The position numbers and the translations under genes are program-made. The notes beneath the pieces were generated by a model. That model was given only the letters and a program-made list of their open reading frames with translations, was not told the origin of the DNA and searched no databases. From NCBI GenBank assembly GCA_034231615.1, contig CM067316.1:27580093-27644092 (forward strand): 64,000 nucleotides of DNA. Reading direction: 5' to 3'. The stretch is from Meghimatium bilineatum (lineage: Eukaryota; Mollusca; Gastropoda; Stylommatophora; Philomycidae). Shown here piece by piece: positions 1 through 12,120 of the stretch; positions within the stretch are counted from its first letter, which is position 1; the number at the start of each line of letters is the position of its first letter.

Positions 1-724
1 ACATTGTAAAAATGCACAAAACGTTTTTAATGAACACAATTTTTCGACACATTTTAAACACATGCAGAATAGCATACAAATCATGTATGATTTTGAAAGT
101 TTCATATTATGATCCATCAAAAAAAACAACATCTGGCTTTAAAGCGAAACAACTTTCAAAATTATGAACACAAAAGGACCAAGATATACGATTGTAATCG
201 GTTCAATGTCAAATTAAAAAAAATACACCGTGTAAGTATACGATATAATATAACGATCTTGGTTGTCTCTTATCCATCGTCGTCTTGTGCTTCCTTTACC
301 CACGTTACCAGCAACCATACCTCAATTATTAATTTCCCAATGATGTTATGTATCTTTATATGACTAAAACATCCGTCGTCTGGTTACAGCAAGGGAAGGA
401 TGTCACAGGCTAGGGAAACTCATCCAAATTAAAAGCATTATGAAAACGGATGAGATGGACCGTAAGGCGCAAAATAGCACAGCACCGCTGTGAAACTGGC
501 ATGACAACGTACTACACGCTCACCGGTCGAAATCACGAAATCTCCTGTTGGTTATCAGAGAGCGAACGCAAAAGAAGAATATGGCTAAAATACATGAGGT
601 TTATGTTCATAATGTTTACGAGCGTTTAATGCTATCACTTCTTAATTCGTCTTTCGCCATATGGCAACCGAATCCAGCACTTCTAGTGCAGGGTGCAAAT
701 AATAGCGTCGTCTTCTTTCCAGAA
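1..724. other. No gene recognised
   Basis: AT-rich sequence with only short, uncharacterised open frames. No domain, repeat unit or tRNA-like motif was recognised. Confidence 0.5.
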
Positions 725-1065
725 ATGTAGTAAGAGGCGACTAAGGAAAGTTGGGTGATAAGCTGACAACTTGTAACCCGTGAAACAGTCACATTGTCAT
801 ATCTTGTCTCAATTTCGTACTTGTTCCTTCTATCAAATAATCCTATTAGATGGCGAAGAGATGCAGGGCAGCAGACATTGCAACTTTGTCCTTTTGTGGC
901 ATACTCCTAGGTGACGGGGAATGCTAGAGGTGCTTCAATGCGGATGGGTCAAGACATCTTAACAAAAGAATGAATTACTTGACCCAGCAGTGTGGTAATC
1001 CAGTGATACTGGGCACTTGAATGTCTTCATTTGGAAATTAAAGGCATCCATAACTCTTTACATAT
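700..1065 (+). repeat. Dispersed repeat family S, copy 1
   Basis: This stretch aligns by eye with 26,395-27,170 on the same strand. The shared order is a GCGACTAA-like box, TGACAAC, CATTGTC, GTCTCAATTTC, TATCAAATAA, GATGCAGG near GCAG, then a block ending GTGATACTG. The second copy is split by a fold-back insertion. There is no coding potential and no tRNA-like head, so the class is unknown. It could be part of a larger transposon or a retroelement untranslated region. What is seen is the pairwise similarity; the family status is inferred. Confidence 0.55.
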
Positions 1066-1069
1066 TGTT

Positions 1070-2480
1070 ATGTTAGTTTGTTAACTAGTGGACTTGTCTT
1101 ATATGGCCGAGTCTCGCTTCTTTCAACTTTGGAATACATTTCTACTTGGTTATATCAGAACGTCCCTTTACACATCGATACCTTTGAGAACTTATATGAG
1201 TATGTCGTGTCACCCAGTTACACAACTAAGAACTTGAAAGAAAGGCAATGGGCTGTCAAGATCTACCTGCTCAAATCAAATGAGATTATTGCATCATCAT
1301 CAAATTCTATTTCTCCTCGTCTGCAGCATCTTGTATCAGAGGCAGTAATTCTATTTCCTACGGATTGATTTATTGTCCATGATTCACAGCCGTAAATTTC
1401 TACTTATATTGGTTATTATATGTAATAGAAAAGAATAAGAGAAAAAAAGAAAGATATGTGGACGTGATGAGAGTTACTGAGGCTTAAATCAAGTTGTAAG
1501 TAGGAGCTCTGGTCGATAAGATGCATACAAAAGGAGACGAAGTAAACTGCAAGTATAGCTAATATGTATGGCACCCGTGGTGAATCTAATAGTTAAGCGC
1601 CCCCTGTCGTCATGCGCAAGTGGGGGGGGGGGCCTTAGAAAAGTCGTCACTGTACTTTCGTGATAAACAATTTTGGTAACCTAGTGATTTAGGCGTCCTG
1701 TAAGCTGGACTTCCGGGGCATATGACCTTCACTACGCATCTTGAAAAAATGTCACCAATATTAATGAATGTTATGGCTCGGGATGATGGGGAAAAAAGAA
1801 GTGTCTCAGGAGTGTTCAATCACAACTCAATCTTTGAGATCATTTGATAACCAAGTACCTCTACATTACATATACTGCTACTACACACATGGAAGATGTT
1901 CTGTAGCTATGGTAACAATATTACACAACAGATAGGAATTGAAAAAAAAATAATGACTTTCTAAAGACAAGATAACTAGGTCAATGAACCCAGGTTGCTC
2001 AATGCTCAAATTTCGCTGTTCTGTTTTATTGATGGTTATTAGAAGCATGTGTCTTTGTACCATTCACTTCAGTTCACTGACTTAACAAAGATGAACGCCA
2101 CAGAACTACGTTTCATGGCGTCGCCCTGTCTTTGATCTCCATGTGGGCGGAGCGAGTGTCAGGTGCCGGTGACAGATAGTCAGAAACCCAGTTGCATTGT
2201 TCACAATAACAGGTATGGGATTTTGTAGACACGGAAGAAAGACGTTGCAGTTCCCCCCCCCCCCCCCACTTCTTTTTTTTTAAAAATACAAAATTTAATT
2301 TTATTAAAAAAACATCTTCACTTTCAAAACACGTACAGAAGATGGTAAACATCCAAGTCTTTTTTTAACGACAATACTATTGAAAATGTCATATCCCCTC
2401 TTCTCTAACATATATCGACCACATCTGTAAATCAACAAGCACTAACAAAAATAACATGATCGACAAATTGAACGAACTTC
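1070..2480. other. No gene recognised; poly(G) and poly(C) tracts
   Basis: No coding or repeat family was recognised. There is an 11-base G run at 1,622-1,632 and a 15-base C run at 2,253-2,267 that may be hard to sequence exactly. Confidence 0.45.
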
Positions 2481-2499
2481 TCTCAGCACACGACCAAGT

Positions 2500-3115
2500 T
2501 ACTAATAGCGACATCAGAAGACAAATTGCAAGAACACACGAACAGACTCCACACAACATGTCAAAAATTCAAACATGAAGATTAATATTGAAAAGACCGA
2601 AATAACGGCAATAGCAAAGAAAGAAAGAAATATACTATCTCCATCGATAATTAAACACATTAAACAGGTAACCGAGTTCTCAGGAAGCATTATAACGAGT
2701 GAAGGGAAAAACAGTAAAGAGATACAAAATAGATGCAACAAAACATACCAGATCCAAGGACAGATGACACGTATATTTTTACGAACAAAAATGTAAACAT
2801 AGACACTAAAGTTGCATTATACAAGACTATTATTATCCCATCACTGTGCTACCGGTGCTAAAACTGGACAACGACAGCACAAGACAAAAGAAAAATAGTG
2901 ACAGCAGAAATGGCACGTCTAGAAATGACAAGAATACTAGGAGTGTCATTAAGAGATAGAATTAGAAACAATAACATCAGATAACCACAACAATACCATT
3001 ATTGGAACACATCAACAAACAACAGATCAAGTGGTTTTCACACACTTCCAATGGACCAACACGGCTATAAAGCCAGAGGTTGACCATATAAATGAGGACC
3101 ACATAATTCACATAA
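2500..3115 (+). mobile_element. Degenerate LINE fragment, post-RT region (RTE-like)
   Basis: Translated plus-strand pieces resemble the region after the reverse transcriptase in RTE-like LINEs. They read, in order, an INIEKTEI-like segment, FSGSIITSEGKNSKEIQNR, then VALYKTIIIPSLCYRCKTW, ARLEMTRILGV and RDRIRNNNI. Each has a recognisable counterpart (KTE, YLGS, LLYGCETW, RRILG, RDRIRN) in such elements. The frame shifts at least once and stops are present, so it is dead. It is diverged from family A in this window and is probably a separate family. No 3' tail or target duplication was seen. Confidence 0.6.
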
Positions 3116-3462
3116 GCCACAGTGACATGCTTACAAACATCACACAAGAAGGACATCTCTAATGAACTCTTATACCTCCCCCCCCCTGGGGCCGCAAGGC
3201 AAACAATGGCCAAAGCGTATAGATAGGTAGAATAATACTGAATATAGTGTCCCCCCCCCCTTTTCCAACCAATTTTTTTTTTACAGGCGACAAAAAATAA
3301 ATATCTTTAAAACTGAAAAGAACGTTCATGAGGAACTCCATCTCTTTCGAGTGGGGTACAGTTTATCTACGAATTAACAGTTTGTCTGCGGTGGGATTTA
3401 TCTTCTCCTTCTTAGTACTTTTCCCCTTCTAAAACACTCTGTACCACCCAGCCACAGAGCCG

Positions 3463-3600
3463 GACTAAACACCACAAGTCTATAAATCGCGTAATTAATT
3501 TCATAATATTGGACTACACACCACCAAGAAAATAAATCGCGTAATTAATTTCATAATGCTGGACTACACACCACCAAGTCTATAAATCGGGTAATTTCAT
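3463..3600. repeat. Short tandem repeat, about 50-bp unit
   Basis: About 2.7 units carry the shared blocks CACCACAAGTCTATAAATCG and GTAATTAATTTCATAAT. The middle unit replaces part of the first block with AGAAAATAAATCG. No function is suggested. Confidence 0.7.
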
Positions 3601-4560
3601 GTTATCATTCTGATCAAAAAATGCTCTTTAAAAATCTGGCAACTACGGTATAAGTCTTCACTGTGGTCTTTGTTCTAGTTTCGAGATATTACCTAACCTT
3701 TGCAGCGTGATTAGTAGAATTTGTATTTGAAATTAAGGTATAATAATTAAAACGGAATATTAATTTCCTATTAGTATTTACATTCGGGATGGGGGGTAAG
3801 GGTTAGGATCAGTTATAAATGAAAAAAATAAATTAGTTATTAAAATTATAAGTGTGCTTGATGTCGTTTGTTTCTGTAGATGTGACGTCACGGCAGCCAT
3901 TACTTTCGATAATTTTATTGATGTTACACGGACATCCGTCTGCTACTTAAAAATGTAAACAAAATGTAAACAATGTGTGCTATTTATAACACAGTGAAGA
4001 CTTATTCCGTAGTTTAACCAAAATCTGCTATTAAACAGCACTTTTATGGCGACCCTATCCCATTTAGGCATATTTACCAACTAATGAAAACATCATGTCC
4101 AAAGCTCTGCCTACCCGTCACAGAAAGTAATTCGAATTGAAAGTGTTCAACGAAGCTCAATATACAAGATAAGAAATGCTGACTAGGTACGCACTACTCA
4201 TGCAACACTGGAAACGTGCACCACTACTTGACAATAGAGATCAACACCAACTTACCACAGACTTCCGTATTTGTGACACGGGAGGTATGTGTACATCCAT
4301 CATGACACTAGTCCAAGTACAGCTATGACTGCGGAACACAATACCACTACAGCCAGCTATTTACACGTAGGAATAAACACACGTAATGTTACAGTAAACA
4401 CAAGCATGTCCAATTGTAACCCACCAAACTCTAAAGTCAACGACGGACACAAAGGTGCCACCTGTCCCTAGGACAACACAAAGTCACAGTAGGTCATAGC
4501 ACATTTTATGAAGGTTGTGGCCAGGTCAAGACTCATGTATGTTATATATAGTAATTTATA
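3601..4560. other. No gene recognised
   Basis: AT-rich sequence. No open frame in this stretch shows a domain, and no repeat was recognised. Confidence 0.45.
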
Positions 4561-4561
4561 T

Positions 4562-5300
4562 ATCATCAAGTCTCATCTCCGCAACGAAGGTTGGCTGCAA
4601 CAGCCCTCTAACATCCTATGTCTCTTGTTTTGGTGGTGCACTCTGCTAGACTATAACCTGTCCATCATGTTACCCTCCCACTTATATTTCTGCGTACCTA
4701 ACAATGTGCAATGTCTTTTAATGTGTCCAACATATTTTATTTGCCAGATCTTTATTTCTCTTAATATTTATTTATTCATATTAAGTGTTGTTAGAACCTC
4801 TTTGTTTTAGATCTCCATAGCGTTAGTGGTTAAGCTGTTCGCTTTGTATTCAAGAGGACATGAGTTCGAACCCGGCTCATGTCGCCTTGTTTACAGAATG
4901 GATTTTTTAGATCCCTGTGGATTATCACTTGAAGCTACGGAGTTACGTGCAATGAGTGATACTATCGACAGGCGGCGTGCTTCTTCGTTGCATGTGACGG
5001 AGTGCATATGGGAAACCGAGTACAGTAAAGTCAATCCTCTAAGACTGAATACTTTTTTAACTTTGTTTTATCTCTTTTCATGAATATCTCACTATTATTC
5101 TATATATGTACATTTCAAAGCCATCAATTCTGTCTTCTAACTATTTGTTTAGTGTCCATGCTTCTGATCTATACATTAATATAGAATAGATGTAGCATTT
5201 TATAATTCTCAGTTTTTAACTTCTTTGTAATAGTTTAGTAATAATTTTTTTAAATACATTTTTGTAATAATTTGTTTAGATGTTAATATTCCAAATATGA
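4562..5300 (-). mobile_element. RTE-like LINE family A, 3' portion, split by a SINE
   Basis: The minus strand carries the family A 3' end. A short ATC tail at 4,562 is followed by the conserved block CAACGAAGGTTGGCTGCAA and then the C-terminal coding region. Compared with the intact copy at 33,144-33,880, the sequence stops at 4,799-4,809, skips a tRNA-derived SINE, and resumes at 5,071 as if nothing were missing. It runs to about 5,300, where a second family A copy begins. It is much more diverged than the 33-kb copy and is therefore older. The SINE insertion post-dates it. Confidence 0.85.
4810..5060 (+). mobile_element. tRNA-derived SINE (family B), inserted in LINE
   Basis: A tRNA-like head contains the A-box-like AGCGTTAGTGGTTAAG and the B-box GAGTTCGAACC. 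It is followed by a body with GAAGCTACGGAGTTACGTGC and a 3' part with CAATCCTCTAA. Exact 10-bp target duplications CTTTGTTTTA flank it at 4,800-4,809 and 5,061-5,070. A second copy lies on the minus strand at 27,262-27,515. SINEs of this kind are transcribed by RNA polymerase III and moved by LINE proteins; which LINE served as partner is not visible here. Confidence 0.85.
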
Positions 5301-6362
5301 CACTTGTATCTATGTCTACCTATTACTCGCTTCCCTTCAACTTTATCATTGAGTAAGGTCTTCAACAAGGTGTCATGTCTTTTAATGCTTCAAAAATATT
5401 TTATATGCTTGATCTTTGTTTCCCTTAATAATTCTTTCTCTGTATTATTTCCCTTAATAATTCTTTGTCTGTATTAAGTGTTGTTAGAACATCTCTGTTT
5501 TCTTCTCTTTCCATGATGTTATCTTTATATGCATCAATTCTGTCTTCTAATTGTTTTTTTAGTGTTCATGTTTCTGAACCATAAATTCATATAGAATAGA
5601 TGTAGCATTTTATCATTTTCATTGTTAACTTTATCAGTAACTTGTTTAGATGTTTATTATTAAACATATTAATACACATTAATATTTTCCTCATGTCATT
5701 AATTAAGATACTTTTAGCCATTTCCTATTCTTCTTTTAACTTCTTTTTCACATCTGCAGCCGTTTGTGATTATTTGTCCAAGATATTGATAATTTTCTAT
5801 TTGTTGTTTCTCTCCACGTATGTTTATGTTTAGATTTTGTTCTTCTGTGACTTTGCTGATTATTATGGGTTTTTTTCTGGATATTTCTATCCAGTCCATA
5901 TTATTTACTTTAGTTATGGACTTGACCTATTAATCTTTGCAGTTCGTGTTCACTTTCTGCTAAAAGAACAGTGTATTCTGCATATCTCTAGTTGTTTATT
6001 ATTTTCCCATTGATCTTGAGTCCTGACATTCAGTTTATGTTTGAAAGATATTCTCTGTGTATATATTAAATAGGCTTGGTGATAAAATGCATCATTGTCT
6101 TAACCATTTTCTTATTTCTACGTTTGATGAGTAGCTGTTTTCACACCTTATTAATGTTATGTTCCCAACATACTTTTTCTAATCAGTCTGATGCCTTTTT
6201 CTATGCCTATTTCTTGAAGACATTTGATTAATTTTTTTATGTTGAACTCTTTCAAAGGCCTTGCTGTAGTCTATGAAGCAAATATAGATACATTTTTTTT
6301 ACTCCTACATATGTATCTATCACTAGTCGGATACTAAGTATAGCTTCTCTGGTTTCTTTGTG
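5296..6362 (-). mobile_element. RTE-like LINE family A, RT and C-terminal part, degenerate
   Basis: A second minus-strand family A copy begins at about 5,296, head-to-tail after the first. It lacks the last part of the 3' end and the ATG tail. It extends further 5' than the first copy. The coding strand covers the segment after the RT, the RT catalytic region (around 5,960-6,000) and the conserved stretch corresponding to FDKVQHEKLIK at about 6,240-6,290. It contains a short internal tandem duplication near 5,420-5,475. Many stops and frameshifts are present, so it is not functional. Confidence 0.8.
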
Positions 6363-6444
6363 CCATAAAATAAACTCCCCAGTATGTTGCCAACCAGAAA
6401 AGGGGGAGGGGCAAAGAACAGCGACACTTTTAACTGCCAAGCAT

Positions 6445-6621
6445 GTCACAATAACGACTAAGAAGTTTTGGGGTGAAGATGGCTGTCCTATCTAATAGGA
6501 TCAAAGTGAGCTAGGCGTGTTCAAGTCGGATGTATCAGACCGAAGGTGCAGATATCACTGCTAAGCTGTAAACCATGACACGAAGCATTCCGTTATCCGG
6601 ACTTCATCCTGCTGATTTGAG
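6445..6621 (-). repeat. Dispersed repeat family R, copy 1
   Basis: Read on the minus strand this matches 10,856-11,025, 19,343-19,610 and 38,108-38,320. Shared blocks in order are GTCCGGATAACGGAATG, GGTTTACAGCTTAGC, GATATCTGCACC, ACATCCGACTT, CACTTTGATC, GACAGCC, and ACCCCAAAAC followed by CTTAGTCGT. No tRNA-like promoter or open reading frame is seen. It could be a MITE, a SINE of unknown head, or a piece of a larger element. Confidence 0.7.
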
Positions 6622-7845
6622 TAGTTTCATAACGTATGCAGAAGAATAAGATGAAGTGTTAGCACCACAGCAACACGGTGTGTTGTGTTGATACATCATC
6701 GACTAAGTAAATTGGTTTAACACTCGATGGACTGATTGAATGATGTTAAGCTATTTCATTAGAATTATTATTAGTCTTCTTCTGTTGTTACCATCACTTA
6801 TTTCAAACTGAATTCTCAGATTTTGTTTTTAATGTCTTGTCTGTTTTATGATTTAAATGTGCACTACATCATTTATATACGCTGATGGAAATTATGTTAC
6901 TCCGCATGTCAACATGCAGTTTTCACAGAGTACCTGAGATGGTGCCAGTGTTCGTAAGGAAAACATTTACTTATGTGTCCGTCATTTACTTATCTTTTTG
7001 TTCGTTTCGTTTCCACATATATTTACGTCTTTTATGTACTCTGGCCTTCCGGCATATCATTTCCATATTTCTGTTGGATGTTGTGATAATTTTTCCATTC
7101 GTCGTCTTTTGATGTTTTGTTTGTGCAACATGATTTGTTTGTGAAAAACATGATAAAGACCTTTTTGTTGAAACGTTGAATGTGATTTGTGTATTGTAAT
7201 TTTTATGATTTCTTGTGTGTTTATCATTACCTAATAGTTTTAGCTGTAGTCTGTCGTGTCCCATTGAAACGAAATATAAACCTGTGTCTAAGGAAAACAC
7301 ACAATAACAACATTGTGTCCAGCTACACATGTTGTATGATGTAGTGGACTGATCCATCTCATACATGAAATTGACCCAAAATATGCAAAAATCGGATATT
7401 TCATGATCAAAGCAAGAATCAGAGAAATAACACATCTTTTATGTGGTTCTCTTGAGATTTAGAATATTCACGATGAATCATAACTTGATGTTACATAAGT
7501 TCAGCCTAGGATTTTAGAAGATATCACGAACATTTGTGCTGTTATAATCAGACTATTATTACAACACGCAAGAATATGTCCAAACGTCATCAGAAAACGC
7601 AGATAGAAATACATCGATCACGTTTTAAGACTAGATGAAAACATAATAAACCAACAAGCCCTTATGTGGACACTTGAGGGTAAAGAAAACGATAAAGGAC
7701 TAAAGCAACCATAAAAAACAAGGTACAGAAGGGGAAATAACAGGCTACAAAACCATACAAAACTAAAGTCTGGTAGCAGGACATCAGCGGATAGCAGAGA
7801 ACCATCATTATTAAGTTTTACATTTAAATAAGGAACAAAGAAAGA
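6622..7845. other. No gene recognised
   Basis: No coding region was recognised; the open frames here show no domain. One hammerhead-like core is listed separately at 7,149-7,178. Confidence 0.4.
7149..7178 (+). other. Degenerate hammerhead-like core
   Basis: CATGATA, then AGACC, a T-rich loop, a partial complement, and GAAACGTTG. The order resembles a hammerhead core (CTGATGA, stem II, GAAA) as found in Penelope-like retroelement terminal repeats. Two core bases differ from consensus, so it is at best a relic. It resembles the motifs at 43,524-43,553 (minus) and 58,669-58,698. Confidence 0.3.
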
Positions 7846-8267
7846 TGCATCATCATAAGGTGTCATGCCAGCTGGCGTAGGCGATCATGCATCTTCACAT
7901 CTCTCTATCTCCAGCATTATGTAATCACGATCATTGCTGTTTCCCTGTCGTGACAAGTTGTCAAACTGTCTAATATTTTCTCACGTTGTCGCCCTCTGTC
8001 TCTGTTGCCTTCAACCTTGCCTGTTGTGACTATGTTCTCCAATCCTCCATGCCCCAATAAGTGGCCAAAAAATGAAGATTGTCTTTTTCTTATATTATTG
8101 ATTAAGGTACGTTTCGCATTTGACTCTTTCAACACATCCAGATTAGTTTTTCTGGCAGTCCACGGTATTCTCAGCATTATTATATGATAATACGGTAATA
8201 AAGACAGATTACCAGTACATAAAGCAGACTTGAATTTATGTTTCGATAAAATATCTTTTTTTTTCAA
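7846..8267 (-). mobile_element. RTE LINE tail (family B), 5'-truncated
   Basis: A 116-residue minus-strand frame (7,917-8,267) reads RIPWTARKTNLDVLKE, FFGHLLGHGGLENIVTTGK and RGRQREKILDSLT. These are hallmarks of the region after the reverse transcriptase in RTE elements ('IPWTAKKTN..VL', 'FFGH..R..GLE..VTTGK..G.R.RGRQR'). The 3' end runs to a short ATG repeat at 7,846-7,855, as expected for this group. The start of the frame is an accident of 5' truncation and not a true initiator. It is non-functional because the catalytic domains are absent. Confidence 0.85.
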
Positions 8268-8279
8268 GAAAATAAACTA

Positions 8280-10100
8280 ATAAAAAATAATCTTACACGT
8301 GGACTAGACCATAACTTTCTAACCATACTCAAAAGCGACCCCATTTTCTAGAAAAAAAGTGACCCATAACCCAGATACCCTATTAATGTGGGTCAGAAAA
8401 AGCAGAAAATGTGTGTATTAGTAAAATATAATGCAATATAATTTTCACTTACGACACATTTAATGCGGACATTGAAACACTGTAACTTGTTCAAATGCTT
8501 CAAAACTCGCGGCTCATACTAGTAATGCCGACAACATATTTTGACCTTTTAATGTTTTAGTGTTAAAATGAAGAAACGTATGGGTTTAAAATTCGAAAGA
8601 AAATTGTTTTAATATCAATAAAACATATATTTTCTTCTATGAGTCAGTGGACACACCTCCCCCCCCCCGCCCGCCTCTTTTCGAATCTTCTGGGAACCTG
8701 GAGTATGGTATGCGGTATGTTGATTAATCCGCATCGTACACAGGCGTGACGTCCATAGGTGCTGGGGTCTCAACTTTAGTGAATCTCTCAGGGTATCTCG
8801 GCTGATCGTTTCGATTCTGAAAGAAACGACTTATGAAGTATCATCCATATAGGCCTAAGTATACCTGCAGTGTTCATATGACCAAAACACTCCACATAGC
8901 AATATAGATAATTTATAGCAATAGCACGCACGGCTTTCCAAACACCCAGACCATTAGGTCACATTTAGATAAAAGCTAATACGGCCTGATATAACCAAAA
9001 TAGACTTCTGATTTAGGTTGAAAGAATCGTGCCTGAGCTAAGAGGCTTTAATCCCCAATTTAACAAACAATATGACCAATACAGAATGTACTAATCATAG
9101 TTGTTTTTTTTTCCTCCTTGGCATTCGCATTGTTGAAGTTAGAAATGGTTGGAAGACTGCGAATCCAATGCAAGCCTGATGCAGAGAATTCGTTTTCTGG
9201 ATATGAACTGTGGATACGACACATTTGTTACGTAGAAGTCATAACAGCTTGATACTACACACAATGAGCAGACACATTTAATTCATGCAGGAATTTTGCA
9301 TTTAATATGTCTCTTAATAATAGAAGAGAATCATACACAAGAGACAACAAAATCGCGTTCAAAGGGCAAACAAACGCTGAGTAAAACAAGGCCGGCAACA
9401 AGTGGTGTGTTTGCCTTCGTTAGACAAACACATGGCCCTGTCCGATAACAATATGTGTGTACACCGCCCTGACGTGAGGCCATGCTGTAACACAAACAAT
9501 GGTGGGGGGTGCGCAATGTGGGGCTTGTACTTATGAAATTTGCAGCCACCAAACTTTCTGCCTGCTGTGAGTGTTATGAATGCCACGCCAATGTTTTTAT
9601 ATTCTACAACTGTAGTTGTCGGTGTATGGGATCTCGCGGTGTGGTATTCAAGTTGCCTGTGTTTACAAGATTCCAAATCGGCTGGTTCCAAATCGGCTAG
9701 TTGAACAGTGCGATTATTTTCAGATACCCTTGGTGATTATCGCGGGGGTTACGGAGTTACATATTCTTAAGCGATACTCTCAACCAGCAGATTGTTGTCT
9801 CAGAAAGCAACAGCGTGCATATTGGGAGTACATATGAAAATACCGCGGGGGGGGGGGGGGCGTGGCGGTGGTACAGACCTGGAGCGTCCACAGATGACGG
9901 ATAGTCGAACAGCCTCTAGATACAGAGGCCACCAGCGAAATAAGCATATGTGGGCGAATCCACATAAGAACTGTGTAAGTCGTTCACCAAGCTGGTGTAG
10001 CTGCCTACGAGAACAGGGAGGGATATTAGGCGGCGCTGATATTCACACTGAAATACCCCAGTGTGTCCAGTGACAGTCATTATTAAGCCAGTATAAGCCG
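8280..10100. other. No gene recognised
   Basis: Only short uncharacterised frames occur. There is a 10-base C run at 8,659-8,668 and a 14-base G run at 9,847-9,860. Confidence 0.45.
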
Positions 10101-10129
10101 CTATAAGTTGAAGTTGATGGAGTAGGGTC

Positions 10130-10845
10130 ACTGACAGTCTTCAACAAACAAGGACTACCACGACAAAAGACGATAGCTATATTCACAGATTGCATATCCC
10201 TGCTGGAGTAAATCCAGAGCAACAGAAATGAAAGCCTTCTGCACAACATCAGACATGAACTAAGTCATACAAAAATCATCAGCTACTGCCCTTCAATAAA
10301 TAACATCACACCGTGGAATCATGACAAAGCAGATGCGGATGGAACAACTGTCCTACAGAGAAGCAGAAACAACATTCCAGAACGCATACACATCAAAGTG
10401 GAAGAAACAGATGGAAGTGGAAGACAAACATGATGCAATACAACACCTTCAAAGATATCAATAGACCACACTATTTACATTAAAACAGACCATAGCAGAC
10501 TGCTGGGTCACATTTACCGATTGAGGATCTCATGCACTGATGAATGTCCATGTGGATCCGGAAACCAGACTCCTGAACACATACTTCAGGACTGCCCAAC
10601 ATACAAAGAGCAGAGACAGCAGACCCTGTCCAGATGATACAGACTTGAGGCAAAAGCTATGGGGCAGCCGCTCTGACATGGAGAAGACAGTGGACTTCGT
10701 CTTGACGACAGGCCTGACAATATAGCATGACCACAGATGCAGAACGCAGAACAAGAAGAAGACTATTTCTAGCAGAATGTAGACCAAAGATTGGAGATGC
10801 GTTAGTTCTCAAACTGATGCTCATTAACAAGATATATCTCAAATA
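10130..10845 (+). mobile_element. C-terminal end of an RNase H LINE (I group), degenerate
   Basis: Plus-strand pieces read IFTDCISLLE (an RNase H core relic), MEQLSYREAETTFQNAY, LLGHIYRLRISC, and the zinc-knuckle-like CPCGSGNQTPEHILQDC, then TYKEQRQQTL. The CxC-x8-H-x4-C pattern with an 'EHILQDC' core closes the ORF2 of LINEs that carry RNase H after the RT. The same tail occurs at 18,810-19,070, 46,895-47,065 and 58,790-59,190. Stops and frame changes make it dead. Confidence 0.8.
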
Positions 10846-10855
10846 ACATATGCAT

Positions 10856-11025
10856 CGTGTCTTGGTTTACAGCGTAGCTGTCATTTATGATACTTTCGGC
10901 CAGAAACATCCGACTTCTTAATCACCGAACTTTTATGGGATTGGTCGCATCTTATGATATGAATGGCAAGTCACAGTGTTACTAGATACTAGTCTTTTCT
11001 TACCTGTCGAGCCCCCTCAACATGC
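10856..11025 (+). repeat. Dispersed repeat family R, copy 2
   Basis: GGTTTACAGCGTAGCTGTCA, TTTCGGCC, ACATCCGACTTC and GATTGGTCGCATCTTATGAT appear in the order seen in the other R copies. The continuation at ACTAGTCTT and the nearby CGAGCCCCCTCAA resembles the end of the copy at 19,343. It directly follows the LINE tail ending near 10,845. Confidence 0.55.
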
Positions 11026-12109
11026 ACAGGCGGAAATATTTTTTTTAATGGTGGAAATAACGAAATTGAATGATTGTTAATAAAAATAAGAGCGGGATTC
11101 AGCAACACACAGAAATAAGAATTCACAGATTAACCAGTGGGGATGACCAGAGTGATGGCAGAAAGTGTAAACTATCCAGACAGAACCGAATATCACAAAA
11201 TCACCACCTCACTGGGAAAATGAGTCTGCATACTCTTGGATGGTTGCTGGAACGGAGAGAGCGGAGCACTTATGGGAAAGTACCGTGCATAGTAATGCTG
11301 GTCTCTACTCAAAATTCAAGACAGACTCAGTACAACACAGACAGAATATGTCAAACGAACACATCAGACGTTGTACGACAATAAAGAATGACACGACATA
11401 CATTTTAAGACAGAATACACAAGGCACAGACTGTGTATGGCAGAGTAAACAACTAAAAACTCTGTTAAGACACACTTGACAAGATAAAGTCTGTGTAAGA
11501 GACACTGTAAAGAACAAAGACTGTAAAACGCAATGGACACATACTTGACTAATATGTTGTCGTGCACGCGCTTATCAAACTATACAAATGTAAACTACTC
11601 TTGAAATGGAACTAGAATTCACTTACGTCAGTAGTTGCGTAAGTGTGCGTGGAGTGCTAAATTTCATGCGCACACGCATCTAGAAAAGTTCGCTGCCACG
11701 CAGTTTAAAATGAACTTTGGCGGATATTTAATCTTAGAATCCACTCTTACAAATTAAAATACACAGTATTATTAAACAAACATGTTAAAATATTATACTG
11801 AACCGTTTCGCTGTGTTTTAAATGGGACCTATAAGCAATGGTATATTGGTTAACCCGACATTGCATATACACACACATCAGACATGTATGCATGACGGGG
11901 TACGGGTATGTCATGAGATGCAATTGAAATCTGCATTAGAACACAGTTCTTAAATGATCTCATTGTAATCATATATGCGGTTGACTAACTAGTGGAACAG
12001 CAAAAGTATCAGCTTATGTACTCGTCAACAAAGTATTTAAGATCTACCGACCCCGCCATCTGTAATACATATAGTCATTGTTCACTGGTAGTATCTATTG
12101 AAGGGTCGT
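11026..12109. other. No gene recognised
   Basis: Short frames show no domain. A weak, irregular repetition of AGACACA and AAAGACTGTG-like words occurs at about 11,390-11,530. Confidence 0.4.
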
Positions 12110-12120
12110 ATATATGATTT

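Noticed and set aside
6986-7435. 149-residue minus frame as a gene
   Set aside because: Low-complexity composition, no recognised motif, and it overlaps a degenerate hammerhead-like relic on the other strand.
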